Below are positions 16,250 through 24,972 of a stretch of DNA of 64,000 bases, in pieces (position 1 is the first letter of the stretch; each line of letters opens with the position of its first letter). A program made the position numbers and the translations under genes. A model generated the notes under the pieces. It saw only the letters and a list, made by a program, of their open reading frames with translations, had not been told where the DNA came from and did no database searches. The DNA is from JAJEDW01 sp963555775. Its GTDB lineage: Bacteria; Acidobacteriota; Terriglobia; 20CM-2-55-15. The stretch lies in the NCBI GenBank assembly GCA_963555775.3, contig CAUVWY020000009.1:186001-250000 (forward strand), given 5' to 3'.

Positions 16250-16980
16250 TCACGCGCACGAAAAATAGACTTCCGCGGGTGTGCGGTAGTCCAGGGACTG
16301 GTGAGAACGCTCCCGATTGTAGAAGCCGAAGTACTGGCCCAGGCCGTCGATCGCATCGGGAACCTGGAGATAGTCTTTCAAGAAGACTTCTTCGTATTTG
16401 ACACTGCGCCACAGACGTTCGATGAAGATATTGTCCATGAAGCGCCCGCGGCCATCCATGCTGATGATCACGCCGGCTTTCTTCAGCCTCTTGGTGAACG
16501 CCACGCTGGTGAACTGCGCGCCCTGATCCGTGTTGAAAATCTCCGGCTGCGCCGATTCCAGCGCCCAATTCAACGCCGAGAGACAAAATGCGGTGTCCAA
16601 CGACGTGGAGACTTCCCAGGCCAGAACGTACCGGCTGAACCAATCCATGATCGCCACCAGATAGATGAATCCCTGGCGCAATCGAATGTAGGTGATGTCG
16701 CTGGCCCACACCTGATCGGGACGCACAATCTCCAGATTGCGCAACCGGTACGGATAGATCCGGTGCCCGGGCCCCGGTTCCGACAGCCGCCGCTTCGGAT
16801 AGATCGCTTCCAATCCCATCTGGCGCATCAATCGACGCACTCGTTTGGGATTGACCGGGTCGCCGTGCTTGCGCAGCCAGTCGGTCATCTTCGGCACCCC
16901 GTAGAACGGGGTCCGCAGGTACTGTTCGTCGATCCGACGCATCAGATCGAGATTGACCGCGCTCTCCCCGGCCGGCTGAT
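16250..16980 (-). pseudogene. IS3-A copy 2 OrfB, C-terminal part
   Basis: Carries HTH_21 and the whole rve core of OrfB, beginning at about residue 20 (PAGESAVNLDLMRR). Identical to the copy at 3408-4193 over this stretch. The N-terminal codons lie across IS3-B at 18361-18450. An apparent continuous reading frame runs from here into IS3-B, but it is a chance fusion of unrelated frames. Confidence 0.8.
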
Positions 16981-17070
16981 TGAGGTGTTCCCCATTCTTC
17001 GGACAGAAAATCCCGGTTCTTAAGGTGGATCGCTGCCGTTGAAATGGGTTGATATTTGGCCCGTCGCCGA

Positions 17071-17175
17071 GCCTGTGGTAACTGTGAAAAAGCCGAGTCT
17101 CCGAGGCTGTTTTCAAGCAGCTGTGGGAATCCGCGTCGTGTGCGGATTCCCACAGCTGAGTCAGTTTCCACAGGC
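17071..17175 (-). repeat. Three-way-junction palindrome at the 3' end of orfB (instance 3)
   Basis: The outer arms gcctgtggtaactg and cagtttccacaggc pair at all but one position. The first hairpin on the transposase strand is a perfect 16-bp stem (agctgtgggaatccgc with its complement). The second is shorter (AGCC with GGCT plus flanking A/T pairs). The orfB stop (17161-17163) lies inside the first arm, so the last few codons are part of the structure. Confidence 0.75.
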
Positions 17176-18036
17176 CCCTGGCGCGCGCTGAAAGTAAACG
17201 GCCTCGGGTGTCTGATAGTCCAATGCTTGATGGCCGCGTTCCTGATTGTAAAACCTGAAATATTGGTTCAGGTTTGAGATCGCCTCGGGAACGCTCAAAT
17301 AGTCCTTCAGGTACACTTCCTCGTACTTCACCGTTCGCCATAAGCGCTCGACGAAGATGTTGTCCAGGAACCGGCCCCGGCCGTCCATGCTGATCGTGAT
17401 GCCGTGGTCTTCCAGCTGGCTCGTGAAGACATCGCTGGTGAACTGAGCACCCTGATCCGTGTTGAAAATCTCGGGTTGCGCCTTGGTCAGCGCCCAGTCC
17501 AGTGCGGACACGCAAAACCCGCTGTCCATCGATGTGGACACTTCCCAGGCCAGCACGTACCGGCTGAACCAGTCCATGATCGCCACCAGATAGATGAATC
17601 CTTGCCGCAGTCGGATATACGTTATATCCGTGGCCCAAACCTGATCGGGACGCACAATCTCCAGATTGCGCAACCGGTACGGGTAAATCCGGTGTCCCGG
17701 GGCCGGCATCGACAACCGCGGTTTGGGATAGATCGCTTCCAGTCCCATCAGCCGGAGCAGTCGCCGAACCCGCTTCGCATTGACCGCCCGGCCTTGCGTC
17801 TCCACCCACCAGGTCATACGCCGAATCCCGTAATACGGGGTTCGCGTATACTGCTCGTCCAACAGACGCATCAGCGCGATGTTCTCGGCGCTCTCGCCCA
17901 CCGGTGTGTAGTAGAGTCCCGATCGGGACACTCCGGTCAACCGACACTGCTCCACGATGCTCAACTCGTCGTGATTTGATTCGATCCATGGCCGTCGTTG
18001 CTCTAACGGGAAAGTCCCGACTTTTTTTTGAGCCAC
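17161..18036 (-). CDS. IS3-family transposase OrfB (element B)
   Basis: The frame from GTG 18036 gives 291 residues, but OrfB is expected as the C-terminal part of an OrfAB fusion. It has HTH_21 (LLDEQYTRTPYYGIRRM) and an rve core with DDE in ATDITYIRLRQG, IFNTDQGAQFTS and NIFVERLWRTVKYEEV. It overlaps orfA by 34 bp in the -1 frame. The shared run CTC-A8-G is a standard -1 frameshift signal. The last residues (GACGN) are encoded by the palindrome arm. Confidence 0.88.
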   Translation of the reverse strand: MAQKKVGTFPLEQRRPWIESNHDELSIVEQCRLTGVSRSGLYYTPVGESAENIALMRLLDEQYTRTPYYGIRRMTWWVETQGRAVNAKRVRRLLRLMGLEAIYPKPRLSMPAPGHRIYPYRLRNLEIVRPDQVWATDITYIRLRQGFIYLVAIMDWFSRYVLAWEVSTSMDSGFCVSALDWALTKAQPEIFNTDQGAQFTSDVFTSQLEDHGITISMDGRGRFLDNIFVERLWRTVKYEEVYLKDYLSVPEAISNLNQYFRFYNQERGHQALDYQTPEAVYFQRAPGACGN

Positions 18037-18296
18037 TCCACCTCGACCTGTAATCTCCCGATCTGTTGGTAGAGTTCGGCCTGCACTTGCTCATCGGCTT
18101 CACTGGCCTGTGCCCGGCCATTGGAGAAGATCTCCGATACGCCGTCGAGCACTTGCTTTTTCCACTTCGTCACCATGTTCGGGTGAACTTCGTAGTGGGA
18201 CGCGATCTCCTGGATCGTGCGCTGCCCTTTGACCGCTTCCACCGCGATCTTTGCCTTCAAATCCGCGCTGTACTGCTTCCGCCCTCGCTTCTTCAT
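18003..18296 (-). CDS. IS3-family OrfA (element B)
   Basis: 97 residues. HTH (YSADLKAKIAVEAVKGQ, RTIQEIASHYEVHPNMVTKWKK), then a leucine-zipper helix (VQAELYQQIGRLQVEVEWL) ending KKKSGLSR and stop. The stretch encoding LKKK is the A8 slippery run for making OrfAB. Related to OrfA of element A but clearly distinct. Confidence 0.88.
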   Translation of the reverse strand: MKKRGRKQYSADLKAKIAVEAVKGQRTIQEIASHYEVHPNMVTKWKKQVLDGVSEIFSNGRAQASEADEQVQAELYQQIGRLQVEVEWLKKKSGLSR

Positions 18297-18453
18297 CTGC
18301 CTCTCCCGAGGCAGCGATTTTACACCTTAGCGACCTGTCCGAATTTTGGGGAACACTTCAGATAGTACACGCTGGCCCGCGCGATCCCCGCCAGCATGCT
18401 CTGGCGACTGATACTCAAATCGTTGGTGGCGTCGATCCATTCCCGACGTTCCT

Positions 18454-18747
18454 CTACCGGGACAGACCGGACTTTTTTTTAAGCCAGTCCATGTCCACCT
18501 GCAGCTTTCCGATCTGCTGGTACAACTCCGCCTTCAATTGCTCGTCGGCTTCGCCGGATTGGCCACGCCCCGTCAAAAAAATCTCTGCGGCTCCGTCCAG
18601 AAGTTGCTTCTTCCAGTTCGTCACCATGTTCGGATGGATCCCGTAGTGCGATCCGATCTCCTGGATCGTCCGCTGTCCCTTGATCGCTTCCAGCGCCACT
18701 TTCGCCTTCAGATCCGCGCTGTACTGCTTCCGCTGCCGTTTCTTCAT
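18454..18747 (-). CDS. IS3-family OrfA (element A, copy 2, intact)
   Basis: 97 residues with the same HTH and zipper as the copy at 4231-4521, ending LKKKSGLSR. It keeps the A8G run that copy 1 has lost, so it defines the ancestral frameshift site of element A. Its partner orfB is interrupted by IS3-B. Confidence 0.85.
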   Translation of the reverse strand: MKKRQRKQYSADLKAKVALEAIKGQRTIQEIGSHYGIHPNMVTNWKKQLLDGAAEIFLTGRGQSGEADEQLKAELYQQIGKLQVDMDWLKKKSGLSR

Positions 18748-18779
18748 GTGCCTCCGCTGGGAGGCAGCGATTTTACACC

Positions 18780-20141
18780 TTAGCCACCTGTCTGAATTTT
18801 GGGGAGTACCTCAGTCTGGGCGGCGAAAATCGCATCAGAAAACGTATCGATCGCGAATTGAGCCTGCTCTTCGTCAATCATGAGCGGAGGTGAGAAACGG
18901 ATGGCAGAGTGTCCAGTCGGCAGAATCAGCAGACCCCGTTCGAAGCACTTCCGCACGATGGACTGGCATAACTGCGGTGCCTCTTGCTTTGTCTTGCGGT
19001 TCTCGACAATCTCAATACCGATCATCAGCCCCAACCCACGGACCTCGCCGATGACCCCGTGGCGTGCCATTAGCTCTTCAAGACGCTTCTTCAAGAAGTC
19101 GCCGATTTTCGTGGAATTCGCGATGTATTTCTCCTGTAGCAGTCTTATAGTCTCCAGTGCCGCTGCCAAACTTACCGGATTTCCGCCGAAGGTCGATGCA
19201 TGCGAGCCCGGCTCCCAATTCATGATTTCGGCGCGGGCCATGGTCACACCGAGCGGCATTCCCGAGGCCACTCCCTTCGCGATTGTTACGATGTCGGGAT
19301 GAAAATCAAAGTGTTCGAAGGCAAACATTTTACCAGTGCGGCCCATTCCACTCTGGACTTCATCTGCAACGAGAAGGATTCCATACTTACGCGCGATGCT
19401 TTCCAGCTTCGGCAAAAACTCTGAGGGTGGTACGGTGTATCCACCCTCACCTTGAATTGGTTCGACAACGATTGCGGCGACTTCTTCTGGATTCACGCTC
19501 GATCTGAAGATTATGTCTTCAAGATAATCTGCACAGGCTGTTCCACATGAGGCGAGCTCGAGATTCAACGGGCATCGATAGCAAGTCGCAAACGGGCTGT
19601 GCGTCACACCTGGTATGAAAGGACCGAAGCCTTTGCGCTGGATCGGCTTCGATGACGTCAGTGATAGGGCACCCAGCGTCCGGCCATGGAAGCCCTGCTG
19701 AAATGCTATGAACTCCGATCGACCGGTGTAATGACGCGCCAACTTCATGGCCGCTTCGACAGCCTCCGCACCGGAATTGCTGAAAAAACAACGCCATGCA
19801 TCATCACCGGGCATCAACGATGCAAGTTTCTTTGCCGTTTCAGACAACAGACTGTAATAAGAATTCACACTTGACACGTGAAGGAGTTCTTCGGCCTGTT
19901 TCTGAATCGCGGCCACGACGTCCGGGTGGCAATGGCCTGTGGAACAAACTGCAATACCCGCATTGAAGTCAAGAAATCGATTACCGTCCACGTCTTCAAC
20001 AATGGCTCCCCTTCCCTTATTGGCGACTACGGGAGAGGCTCGTGGGTAACACTGCGACACATACCGCCGGTCATCTTCGATCACCTGACGTGCTTTCGGT
20101 CCTGGGAGCTCTGTAATAACCTCTGGAAGTTTGTTGTTCAT
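18780..20141 (-). CDS. Class III PLP aminotransferase, tail in an IS end
   Basis: About 453 residues from ATG 20141 (AAGGG upstream). Fold type I, class III (acetylornithine / 4-aminobutyrate type): HCHPDVVAAI, the phosphate-binding NSGAEAVEAAMKLARHYTGR, the FHGRT motif, the EPIQGEGGY strand, the VADEVQSGMGRTGKMF aspartate and the Schiff-base lysine in TIAKGVASGMPLG. A four-Cys/His-like insert (CYRCPLNLELASCGTACADY) is seen in some GabT-like enzymes. The last 11 residues (TEVLPKIQTGG) are encoded by the IS3-A end, so the native end is lost, though the fold should be complete. The substrate is uncertain; the next non-IS gene is a sodium symporter. Confidence 0.85.
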   Translation of the reverse strand: MNNKLPEVITELPGPKARQVIEDDRRYVSQCYPRASPVVANKGRGAIVEDVDGNRFLDFNAGIAVCSTGHCHPDVVAAIQKQAEELLHVSSVNSYYSLLSETAKKLASLMPGDDAWRCFFSNSGAEAVEAAMKLARHYTGRSEFIAFQQGFHGRTLGALSLTSSKPIQRKGFGPFIPGVTHSPFATCYRCPLNLELASCGTACADYLEDIIFRSSVNPEEVAAIVVEPIQGEGGYTVPPSEFLPKLESIARKYGILLVADEVQSGMGRTGKMFAFEHFDFHPDIVTIAKGVASGMPLGVTMARAEIMNWEPGSHASTFGGNPVSLAAALETIRLLQEKYIANSTKIGDFLKKRLEELMARHGVIGEVRGLGLMIGIEIVENRKTKQEAPQLCQSIVRKCFERGLLILPTGHSAIRFSPPLMIDEEQAQFAIDTFSDAIFAAQTEVLPKIQTGG

Positions 20142-20150
20142 TCCTGCCAA

Positions 20151-20555
20151 CCCTTTTTCCGCTGCGAGCGATCGGACGAATACATCTGAATGAATTCAGC
20201 GAGCGAAGAATCGCGTTTATGAATCGCAACTTGCGTACGCGGTACTGCAAACTATCGAAAACACATCTCGGCAACTTCCGACCTGACTGCGGTCGCAACG
20301 ACCCCGCTACACACAGGCATCGGCACGCGTACAATTACTAGCGCTTGTAAACGCTGTGTCGGTCTCAGTCGACTTATGATCAAAACGACATTTACTACAT
20401 TTATACAATTCACACAATCATATGTGCCGCTAACATGGCTTTCTCAGTTGAATCGATTTCAGGGGTGGCAGCCCCGATAGGACGCTTCCCAACTCTTTGT
20501 AGTGTCAGTGCCTAAGCTAGTTCAGGGCACCAAAGCCCCTCTGTGCCAATGTAGA
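20151..20555. other. Intergenic stretch without a gene
   Basis: About 400 bp between the aminotransferase start and the next IS3 element. It is AT-richer than its surroundings around 20370-20450. It probably holds the aminotransferase promoter. I see no ORF, RNA gene or repeat that I can support. Confidence 0.4.
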
Positions 20556-20609
20556 TGAGACACCTTCCCTAACGTTAATTAGTGAGCAGGGCGGGAAGGA
20601 AGATAACCT

Positions 20610-21098
20610 GTGTTGGTGATTAAACCAGAAGAGGAGAAAGAATCGCGGGCAACGGAAGGAGCCCGTAGGGCGACTGGAGTTGGGCGCGATTCGGCCGATG
20701 GGAATGGTGCCGGTCCGGATCCGGAGGTCGCCGATAAGGCGACGCGTCGACGATTCAGCGCGGAGTATAAGCGCCGGATCGTACGAGATGCCGACCGGTG
20801 TACGAAGCCCGGTGAGGTGGGCGCGTTGTTACGCCGTGAAGGGGTGTACTCATCGAGCCTGAGCACGTGGCGTCGGCAACTCGATGCCGGGGAGTTGGCC
20901 GGCGTCGGATCGGTCAAACGTGGACCGAAGGCGCAGCCGATAGACCCGCGGGATAAGCGGATTGCGGAGTTGGAACGGGAGACTCGGCGTCTGGAGGCGA
21001 GACTCGGGCAAGCCGAGACGATAATCGCCATCCAAAAAAAAGTTGCGACGCTATTAGGAATTCCGCTGAATACGATCCAGGACAAGGAGAACGGTTGA
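20610..21098 (+). CDS. IS3-family OrfA (element D)
   Basis: 162 residues. A variable charged N-terminus of about 45 residues precedes the HTH (RRRFSAEYKRRIVRDAD, LLRREGVYSSSLSTWRRQ) and a coiled-coil end (DKRIAELERETRRLEARLGQ). A GTG or TTG start at 20610-20613 is not distinguished. The stop TGA 21096-21098 overlaps the OrfB start. Confidence 0.8.
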   Translation: MLVIKPEEEKESRATEGARRATGVGRDSADGNGAGPDPEVADKATRRRFSAEYKRRIVRDADRCTKPGEVGALLRREGVYSSSLSTWRRQLDAGELAGVGSVKRGPKAQPIDPRDKRIAELERETRRLEARLGQAETIIAIQKKVATLLGIPLNTIQDKENG

Positions 21099-22093
21099 TG
21101 GAAGCGGCCCAGACCCACTCTGCCGAGTTGGGCGCCGCACCCGCATGCCGGGCCTTTGGAGTTCCCCGTGCATCGTTCTATCGTCACCGGCAACGGCGAG
21201 CCGAACCCGCCCCAGACCCGATCCGTCGGCGATCGCATCGAGCGTTGAGTGAGGTGGAGCGCCAAGAGGTCCTCGACCTGCTGCATGGCGATCGCTTCGT
21301 GGACCAGGCGCCGGCTCAGGTCGCCGCCGCCCTGCTGGACGAGGACCGCTATCTGTGTTCCCCACGAACGATGTATCGGATCCTGGAAGCGAATCAGGAA
21401 GTTCGCGAACGAAGGAACCAGCGACGCCATCCCGCCTATACAAAGCCGGAGCTGTTGGCTACGGCTCCGAATCAAGTTTGGAGTGGGGACATCACGAAGT
21501 TGAAGGGACCCCAAAAGTGGACCTACTTCTACCTGTACGTGATCCTGGACATCTTCAGCCGCCAAGTCGTGGGCTGGATGGTCGCCGATTGCGAATCGGC
21601 GAATCTGGCCAAAAAGTTGATCCAGAAAGCCTGCGACAAGCAACAGATTAATCGTGATCAACTCATACTCCACTCCGATCGTGGATCGTCGATGAAGTCC
21701 AAGGCGGTGGCGCTGCTGTTGGCCGATCTGGGAGTGACGAAGTCTCACTCCCGACCGTATGTATCGGACGACAATCCATTCTCGGAAGCGCAGTTCAAGA
21801 CGCTCAAGTACCGGACAGGCTTCCCGGACCGTTTCGGTTGTAGCCAGGACGCCAAGGCGTTCTGCAGGGACTTCTTCCACTGGTACAACAATGTCCACTA
21901 CCATTCGGGACTGAACTGGTTGACACCGGCCATGGTTCACCACGCCCGTACCGACGTCGTCATCCAAAAACGGCAGCATGCCATGGATTGTGCGCGGCAA
22001 CGCCACCCCGTACGTTTCGTCAACGTACCCAGAACGATCCCAGGGCCGCCCGACAAGGTGTGGATCAATCCACCCGTAGAATCCAGGCGGTAG
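21098..22093 (+). CDS. IS3-family transposase OrfB (element D)
   Basis: 331 residues from ATG 21098. A helical N-terminal domain (CRAFGVPRASFYRHRQR), HTH_21 (VDQAPAQVAAALLDEDRYLCSPRTMYRIL) and the rve core. DDE residues lie in SGDITKLKGPQ, LILHSDRGSSM and NPFSEAQFKTLKYR. The tail has QRHPVRF and PDKVWINPP typical of the ISPsy-like subgroup. It appears intact. Translation is probably coupled to orfA rather than frameshifted. Confidence 0.85.
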   Translation: MEAAQTHSAELGAAPACRAFGVPRASFYRHRQRRAEPAPDPIRRRSHRALSEVERQEVLDLLHGDRFVDQAPAQVAAALLDEDRYLCSPRTMYRILEANQEVRERRNQRRHPAYTKPELLATAPNQVWSGDITKLKGPQKWTYFYLYVILDIFSRQVVGWMVADCESANLAKKLIQKACDKQQINRDQLILHSDRGSSMKSKAVALLLADLGVTKSHSRPYVSDDNPFSEAQFKTLKYRTGFPDRFGCSQDAKAFCRDFFHWYNNVHYHSGLNWLTPAMVHHARTDVVIQKRQHAMDCARQRHPVRFVNVPRTIPGPPDKVWINPPVESRR

Positions 22094-22142
22094 CTTAATT
22101 GTTGAACCCACGTGTCTCAAACTTGTTGACATTCACCGGGAG

Positions 22143-22475
22143 TTGCGGTTCATTCAGCTTGGGAAGCCGACTCAGAATGCATTCGTGGAGAGCTTCAACG
22201 GCAAATTTCGCGATGCGTGCCTGAACTCACACTGGTTCGTCGACATCAACGATGCACGGCGCAGCATCGAGACCTGGAGGGTTCACTACAACACGGTTCG
22301 GCCGCACAGTTCGCTCGGATTTCTCAGTCCCGAGCAGTTTCGGATGGCCGGCGAAACGGGCTGTGGAAAAGCCGGTCGCTCTGCGACCTTGGAAAACTCT
22401 ACGAGTTTTCCACTTTTCCACAGCCACAACGGCGGAGATAATTCCCCAGATTCCTCACTTTCAACCTGGACCTAA
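22143..22475 (+). pseudogene. IS3-family OrfB, C-terminal fragment
   Basis: About 75 residues of rve C-terminus: IQLGKPTQNAFVESFNGKFRDACLN contains the catalytic Glu, followed by INDARRSIETWRVHYNTVRPHSSLGFLSPEQF. The frame then runs through the palindrome at 22359-22425 and stops at 22475. The first two catalytic Asp are missing. Confidence 0.7.
22359..22425 (+). repeat. Three-way-junction palindrome in orfB 3' region (instance 4)
   Basis: The smallest and cleanest example. The outer arms ggctgtggaaaag and cttttccacagcc are a perfect 13-bp match. Inside are GGTCGC-tct-GCGACC (6 bp) and GGAAAACTC-tac-GAGTTTTCC (9 bp), both perfect. It is read in the transposase direction. Confidence 0.75.
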
Positions 22476-22753
22476 TTTCGGGGGAAGGTCAGATGCCTCA
22501 TCGGACACGCCTCGTTCGGCCCTGAAAGTACAGGAGTGGCTATATTTCTGTTCCCTGCCAGCCCGTGGCAAAATCCTGCAGGGTTACGGCCGCATTGGGC
22601 CATCTGCCATGTTGCCACTCCTTGGTCGATGGGGAGGCATCGAATTCGTCCTGGCGCCTCCCATATGGTCCAATGGCGCTCGTGACGTGATCCCGCAGGG
22701 TCCTGCCACCGGCTGCTAGACAGAATGGACCGTTTGCAGAGCAACGGAACAAA

Positions 22754-24139
22754 GTGGCGCTCAAGGAGCTTCCGACTGTGATATCGGATATTTTCGTCGT
22801 CCTGCTCTACGTAACAGGCATGTTATTGCTTGGCGGCTACGCTATGCGCCGTGCAAGGACTCGCGAAGACTATCTTGTTGCCGGCCGCAACCTCGGCCCC
22901 GGCTTCTACATGGCTACCATGTCTGCCACTGTGCTTGGCGGCGCTTCCACAATCGGAACTGTGCGCCTGGGCTATGTCTACGGCATCTCCGGGCTCTGGC
23001 TAACTACTGCCTTGGGACTGGGCATCATCGGCCTGAACCTATTTCTCGCGAAACCGCTTCTGAAGATGAAGATCTACACCGTTACCCAGGTTCTGGAACA
23101 CCGCTATAACCCGACGGCGCGGCACGTCAGTGCAGTGATCATGCTGGGTTATGCGCTGATGATCGGTGCGACATCGACTATCGCCATCGGCTCAGTGGCC
23201 GAGGTGCTTTTGGGCCTGCCGTTCTGGGTTTCCATCGTGCTCGGCGGCGGCATCGTGGTGGTCTATTCCACCACCGGTGGCATGTGGGCGCTGACCCTCA
23301 CCGATATCCTACAGTTCTTGATCATGACCGGCGGTCTGCTTTTCCTACTGTTGCCCTTCTCGATCATCGATGCCGGCGGCTGGAATGTACTGGTGGCGAC
23401 CCTGCCGACCAGCTACTTCTCGCTCACGGCGATCGGCTGGGACACCATCATCACTTATTTCGTGATCTACTTTTTCGGCATCTTCATCGGCCAGGACATC
23501 TGGCAGCGCGTATTCACGGCGCGCAGCGAGCAGGTCGCAAAAACCGCGGGTTCCGCAGCCGGCCTCTATTGCGTGCTCTACGGCCTGACATGTGCGGTGA
23601 TCGGCATGGCCGCCAAGGTGCGCTTGCCGAACCTGGAAAACGTCAACAACGCCTTCGCCAGTATCGTCCAGACCAGCCTGCCCGACGGCATCCGCGGATT
23701 GGTGGTAGCCGCCGCCCTGGCCGCGCTGATGTCCACTGCAAGTGCTGCGCTGCTGGCCGCCTCCACTACCGCTGCCCAAGACCTCTGGCCGCTGCTGCGC
23801 CGTCGCAACGCCAGCGAGGGCAATGTGCAGGAAAATCGTATCTTCAACCTGCTACTAGGGGTGGTCATGTTAGGCATTGCGCTGGTAGTGAGCGACGTGA
23901 TCAGCGCCCTGACTGTGGCTTACAACCTGCTAGTGGGCGGTATGTTGATCCCGTTGCTCGGAGCCATCTACTGGAAACGCGCCACCACCGCCGGCGCCAT
24001 AACTTGCATGGCCCTCGGCAGCGTGACAGCCCTGTTCTTCATGTTCACCGACGGTCTCGACGCCAATACACCGATTTACTACAGCCTGGCAGCGGGAGCC
24101 TTGAGCTTCGTGGCGATCAGCCGGCTTTCACGTCGGTAA
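22754..24139 (+). CDS. Sodium:solute symporter (SSS family)
   Basis: 461 residues from GTG 22754, with 12-13 transmembrane helices. SSS-family landmarks: REDYLVAGRNLGPGFYMATMSATVLGGASTIG early, the STTGGMWALTLTDILQF segment, GQDIWQRVFTARS, and ALMSTASAALLAASTTAAQDLW in the region that holds the second sodium site. The substrate is unknown; amino acids, polyamines or organic acids are possible. The closest non-IS gene is the aminotransferase on the other strand. The 262 bp before it (22492-22753) show no gene. Confidence 0.88.
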   Translation: MALKELPTVISDIFVVLLYVTGMLLLGGYAMRRARTREDYLVAGRNLGPGFYMATMSATVLGGASTIGTVRLGYVYGISGLWLTTALGLGIIGLNLFLAKPLLKMKIYTVTQVLEHRYNPTARHVSAVIMLGYALMIGATSTIAIGSVAEVLLGLPFWVSIVLGGGIVVVYSTTGGMWALTLTDILQFLIMTGGLLFLLLPFSIIDAGGWNVLVATLPTSYFSLTAIGWDTIITYFVIYFFGIFIGQDIWQRVFTARSEQVAKTAGSAAGLYCVLYGLTCAVIGMAAKVRLPNLENVNNAFASIVQTSLPDGIRGLVVAAALAALMSTASAALLAASTTAAQDLWPLLRRRNASEGNVQENRIFNLLLGVVMLGIALVVSDVISALTVAYNLLVGGMLIPLLGAIYWKRATTAGAITCMALGSVTALFFMFTDGLDANTPIYYSLAAGALSFVAISRLSRR

Positions 24140-24277
24140 CCGCGGCAGTTCGGACTTCCACTCACAGTTCAAGATGCAGATGCTCCTCAATGGACGAGAG
24201 CTTGACGGGATACGAGTCTTACAGCCCGCAACAGTCGAACAAATGCGCACGTGTACGACGTCAAAGCATGTGACGAC

Positions 24278-24313
24278 TGAGGTGCTCCCCAAAATTCGGA
24301 CAGGTCGCTAAGG
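24278..24313. mobile_element. Solo IS3-type end (36 bp)
   Basis: tgaggtgctccccaaaattc and the next 16 bases match the orfA-side end of IS3-B with few changes. The homology stops abruptly where purA sequence begins at 24314. This is the footprint of an IS3 element that has been deleted together with the 3' part of purA. The interval 24140-24277 before it has no gene. Confidence 0.65.
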
Positions 24314-24840
24314 ATATATGCCGAAATAGATATCACGCAGCGCTCCGAGTTGCGCCTCGAACAGAATCTTCGCTCCGGTTCGGCTGGCGTCGTCCAGCAG
24401 CTTGGTGGTATCGACGAGCAGGTCGCTGATCTGGTCACCGTTTGTACCGCACCAGTCCATCAGGTCGTCCACGCTAAATGGAAACTCCTTGCCGTATACA
24501 CCGGCTGCGATTCTGGTTTTCCATTCGACCAACATCTTGATTCGTTCGGCCAAGTCATCGCGGTGGCGAAGCAAGCCCATCTGAATGCCCTTTTTCATGA
24601 CTCGGTCGCCGTATGCCGGCGAGATGCCGCGTTTCGTCGAGCCATACGCACCGGCACCCAGCCGCTCTTCTTCCCATGCGTCTTCCAGGCGATGGAAGGG
24701 GAAGCAGATGGTCGCGCGGTCTGACACCCAGAGGTTGCCCATGTGGATGCCGGAATTCTTGAGTGTGTTTATCTCGTCAACGAGCGCTTCAAGGTCGATG
24801 ACTGTCCCTTGCCCAAGCACATTGTGCACGCGTGGTCGAA
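24314..24840 (-). pseudogene. purA: purA middle part (adenylosuccinate synthase)
   Basis: About 175 residues beginning RPRVHNVLGQGTVIDLEALVDEI, then LWVSDRATICFPFHRLEDAWEE, GSTKRGISPAYGDRV and FEAQLGALRDIYFGIYP. It matches adenylosuccinate synthase from about residue 60 to 240. It continues from the N-terminal part at 30012-30194 across the IS21 insertion (TSD tcgaa), and ends at the solo IS3 end, so about 190 C-terminal residues are gone. Confidence 0.85.
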
Positions 24841-24972
24841 TGATTTCGATAACGTAAAAGGGACCCACCAAACGGGGCTCTGATCGAGGAAAAGGGACCC
24901 ACCCCTGATAGCCTCCCGGGAAGCGTGAACTGGAAGAACAGGCACGCGAGTGGGAGGCGAGGATTGATAGGG

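Larger units (their letters stand above)
16981..18360 (-). mobile_element. IS3-family element B (complete, inside element A)
   Basis: 1380 bp with ends tgaggtgttcccc (16981) and ggggaacacttca (18360), flanked by gat on both sides (16978-16980, 18361-18363). orfA, orfB, the A8G slippery run and the 3' palindrome all look intact. It is the best candidate in the window for a currently active element. Confidence 0.92.
16064..18813 (-). mobile_element. IS3-family element A, copy 2, interrupted by IS3-B
   Basis: Nearly identical to 3222-4587 (one difference noticed near 16920). The halves are 16064-16980 and 18361-18813, and the inserted IS3-B is flanked by a 3-bp duplication of gat. The outer flanks do not carry a direct repeat: on the left is the middle of IS3-C, on the right the end of an aminotransferase gene. 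The element therefore marks a rearrangement breakpoint. Confidence 0.88.
20556..22119 (+). mobile_element. IS3-family element D
   Basis: 1564 bp with short terminal repeats tgagacac (20556) and gtgtctca (22119). It carries orfA and orfB joined by a TGATG overlap. There is no direct duplication at the ends. Its right end abuts the remnant of another IS3 element. No three-way palindrome follows this orfB, unlike elements A and B. Confidence 0.75.
22120..22491 (+). mobile_element. 3' remnant of another IS3-family element
   Basis: Holds the last third of an orfB and a right end (gaccttcccccgaaat read inward from 22491). The 5' side is cut exactly at the end of element D, so element D inserted into it or a deletion joined them. 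A compact three-way palindrome lies near its 3' end. Confidence 0.7.

Noticed and set aside
16250..18121. A 623-codon continuous minus-strand frame across IS3-A and IS3-B
   Set aside because: It is a chance join of an out-of-phase reading of IS3-B with the real OrfB of IS3-A. The two elements are separated by a target duplication at 16978-16980.
20579..22132. A long minus-strand frame (over 500 codons) antisense to element D
   Set aside because: High-GC shadow of orfA/orfB. It has no recognisable domain and ignores the clear IS3 genes on the other strand.
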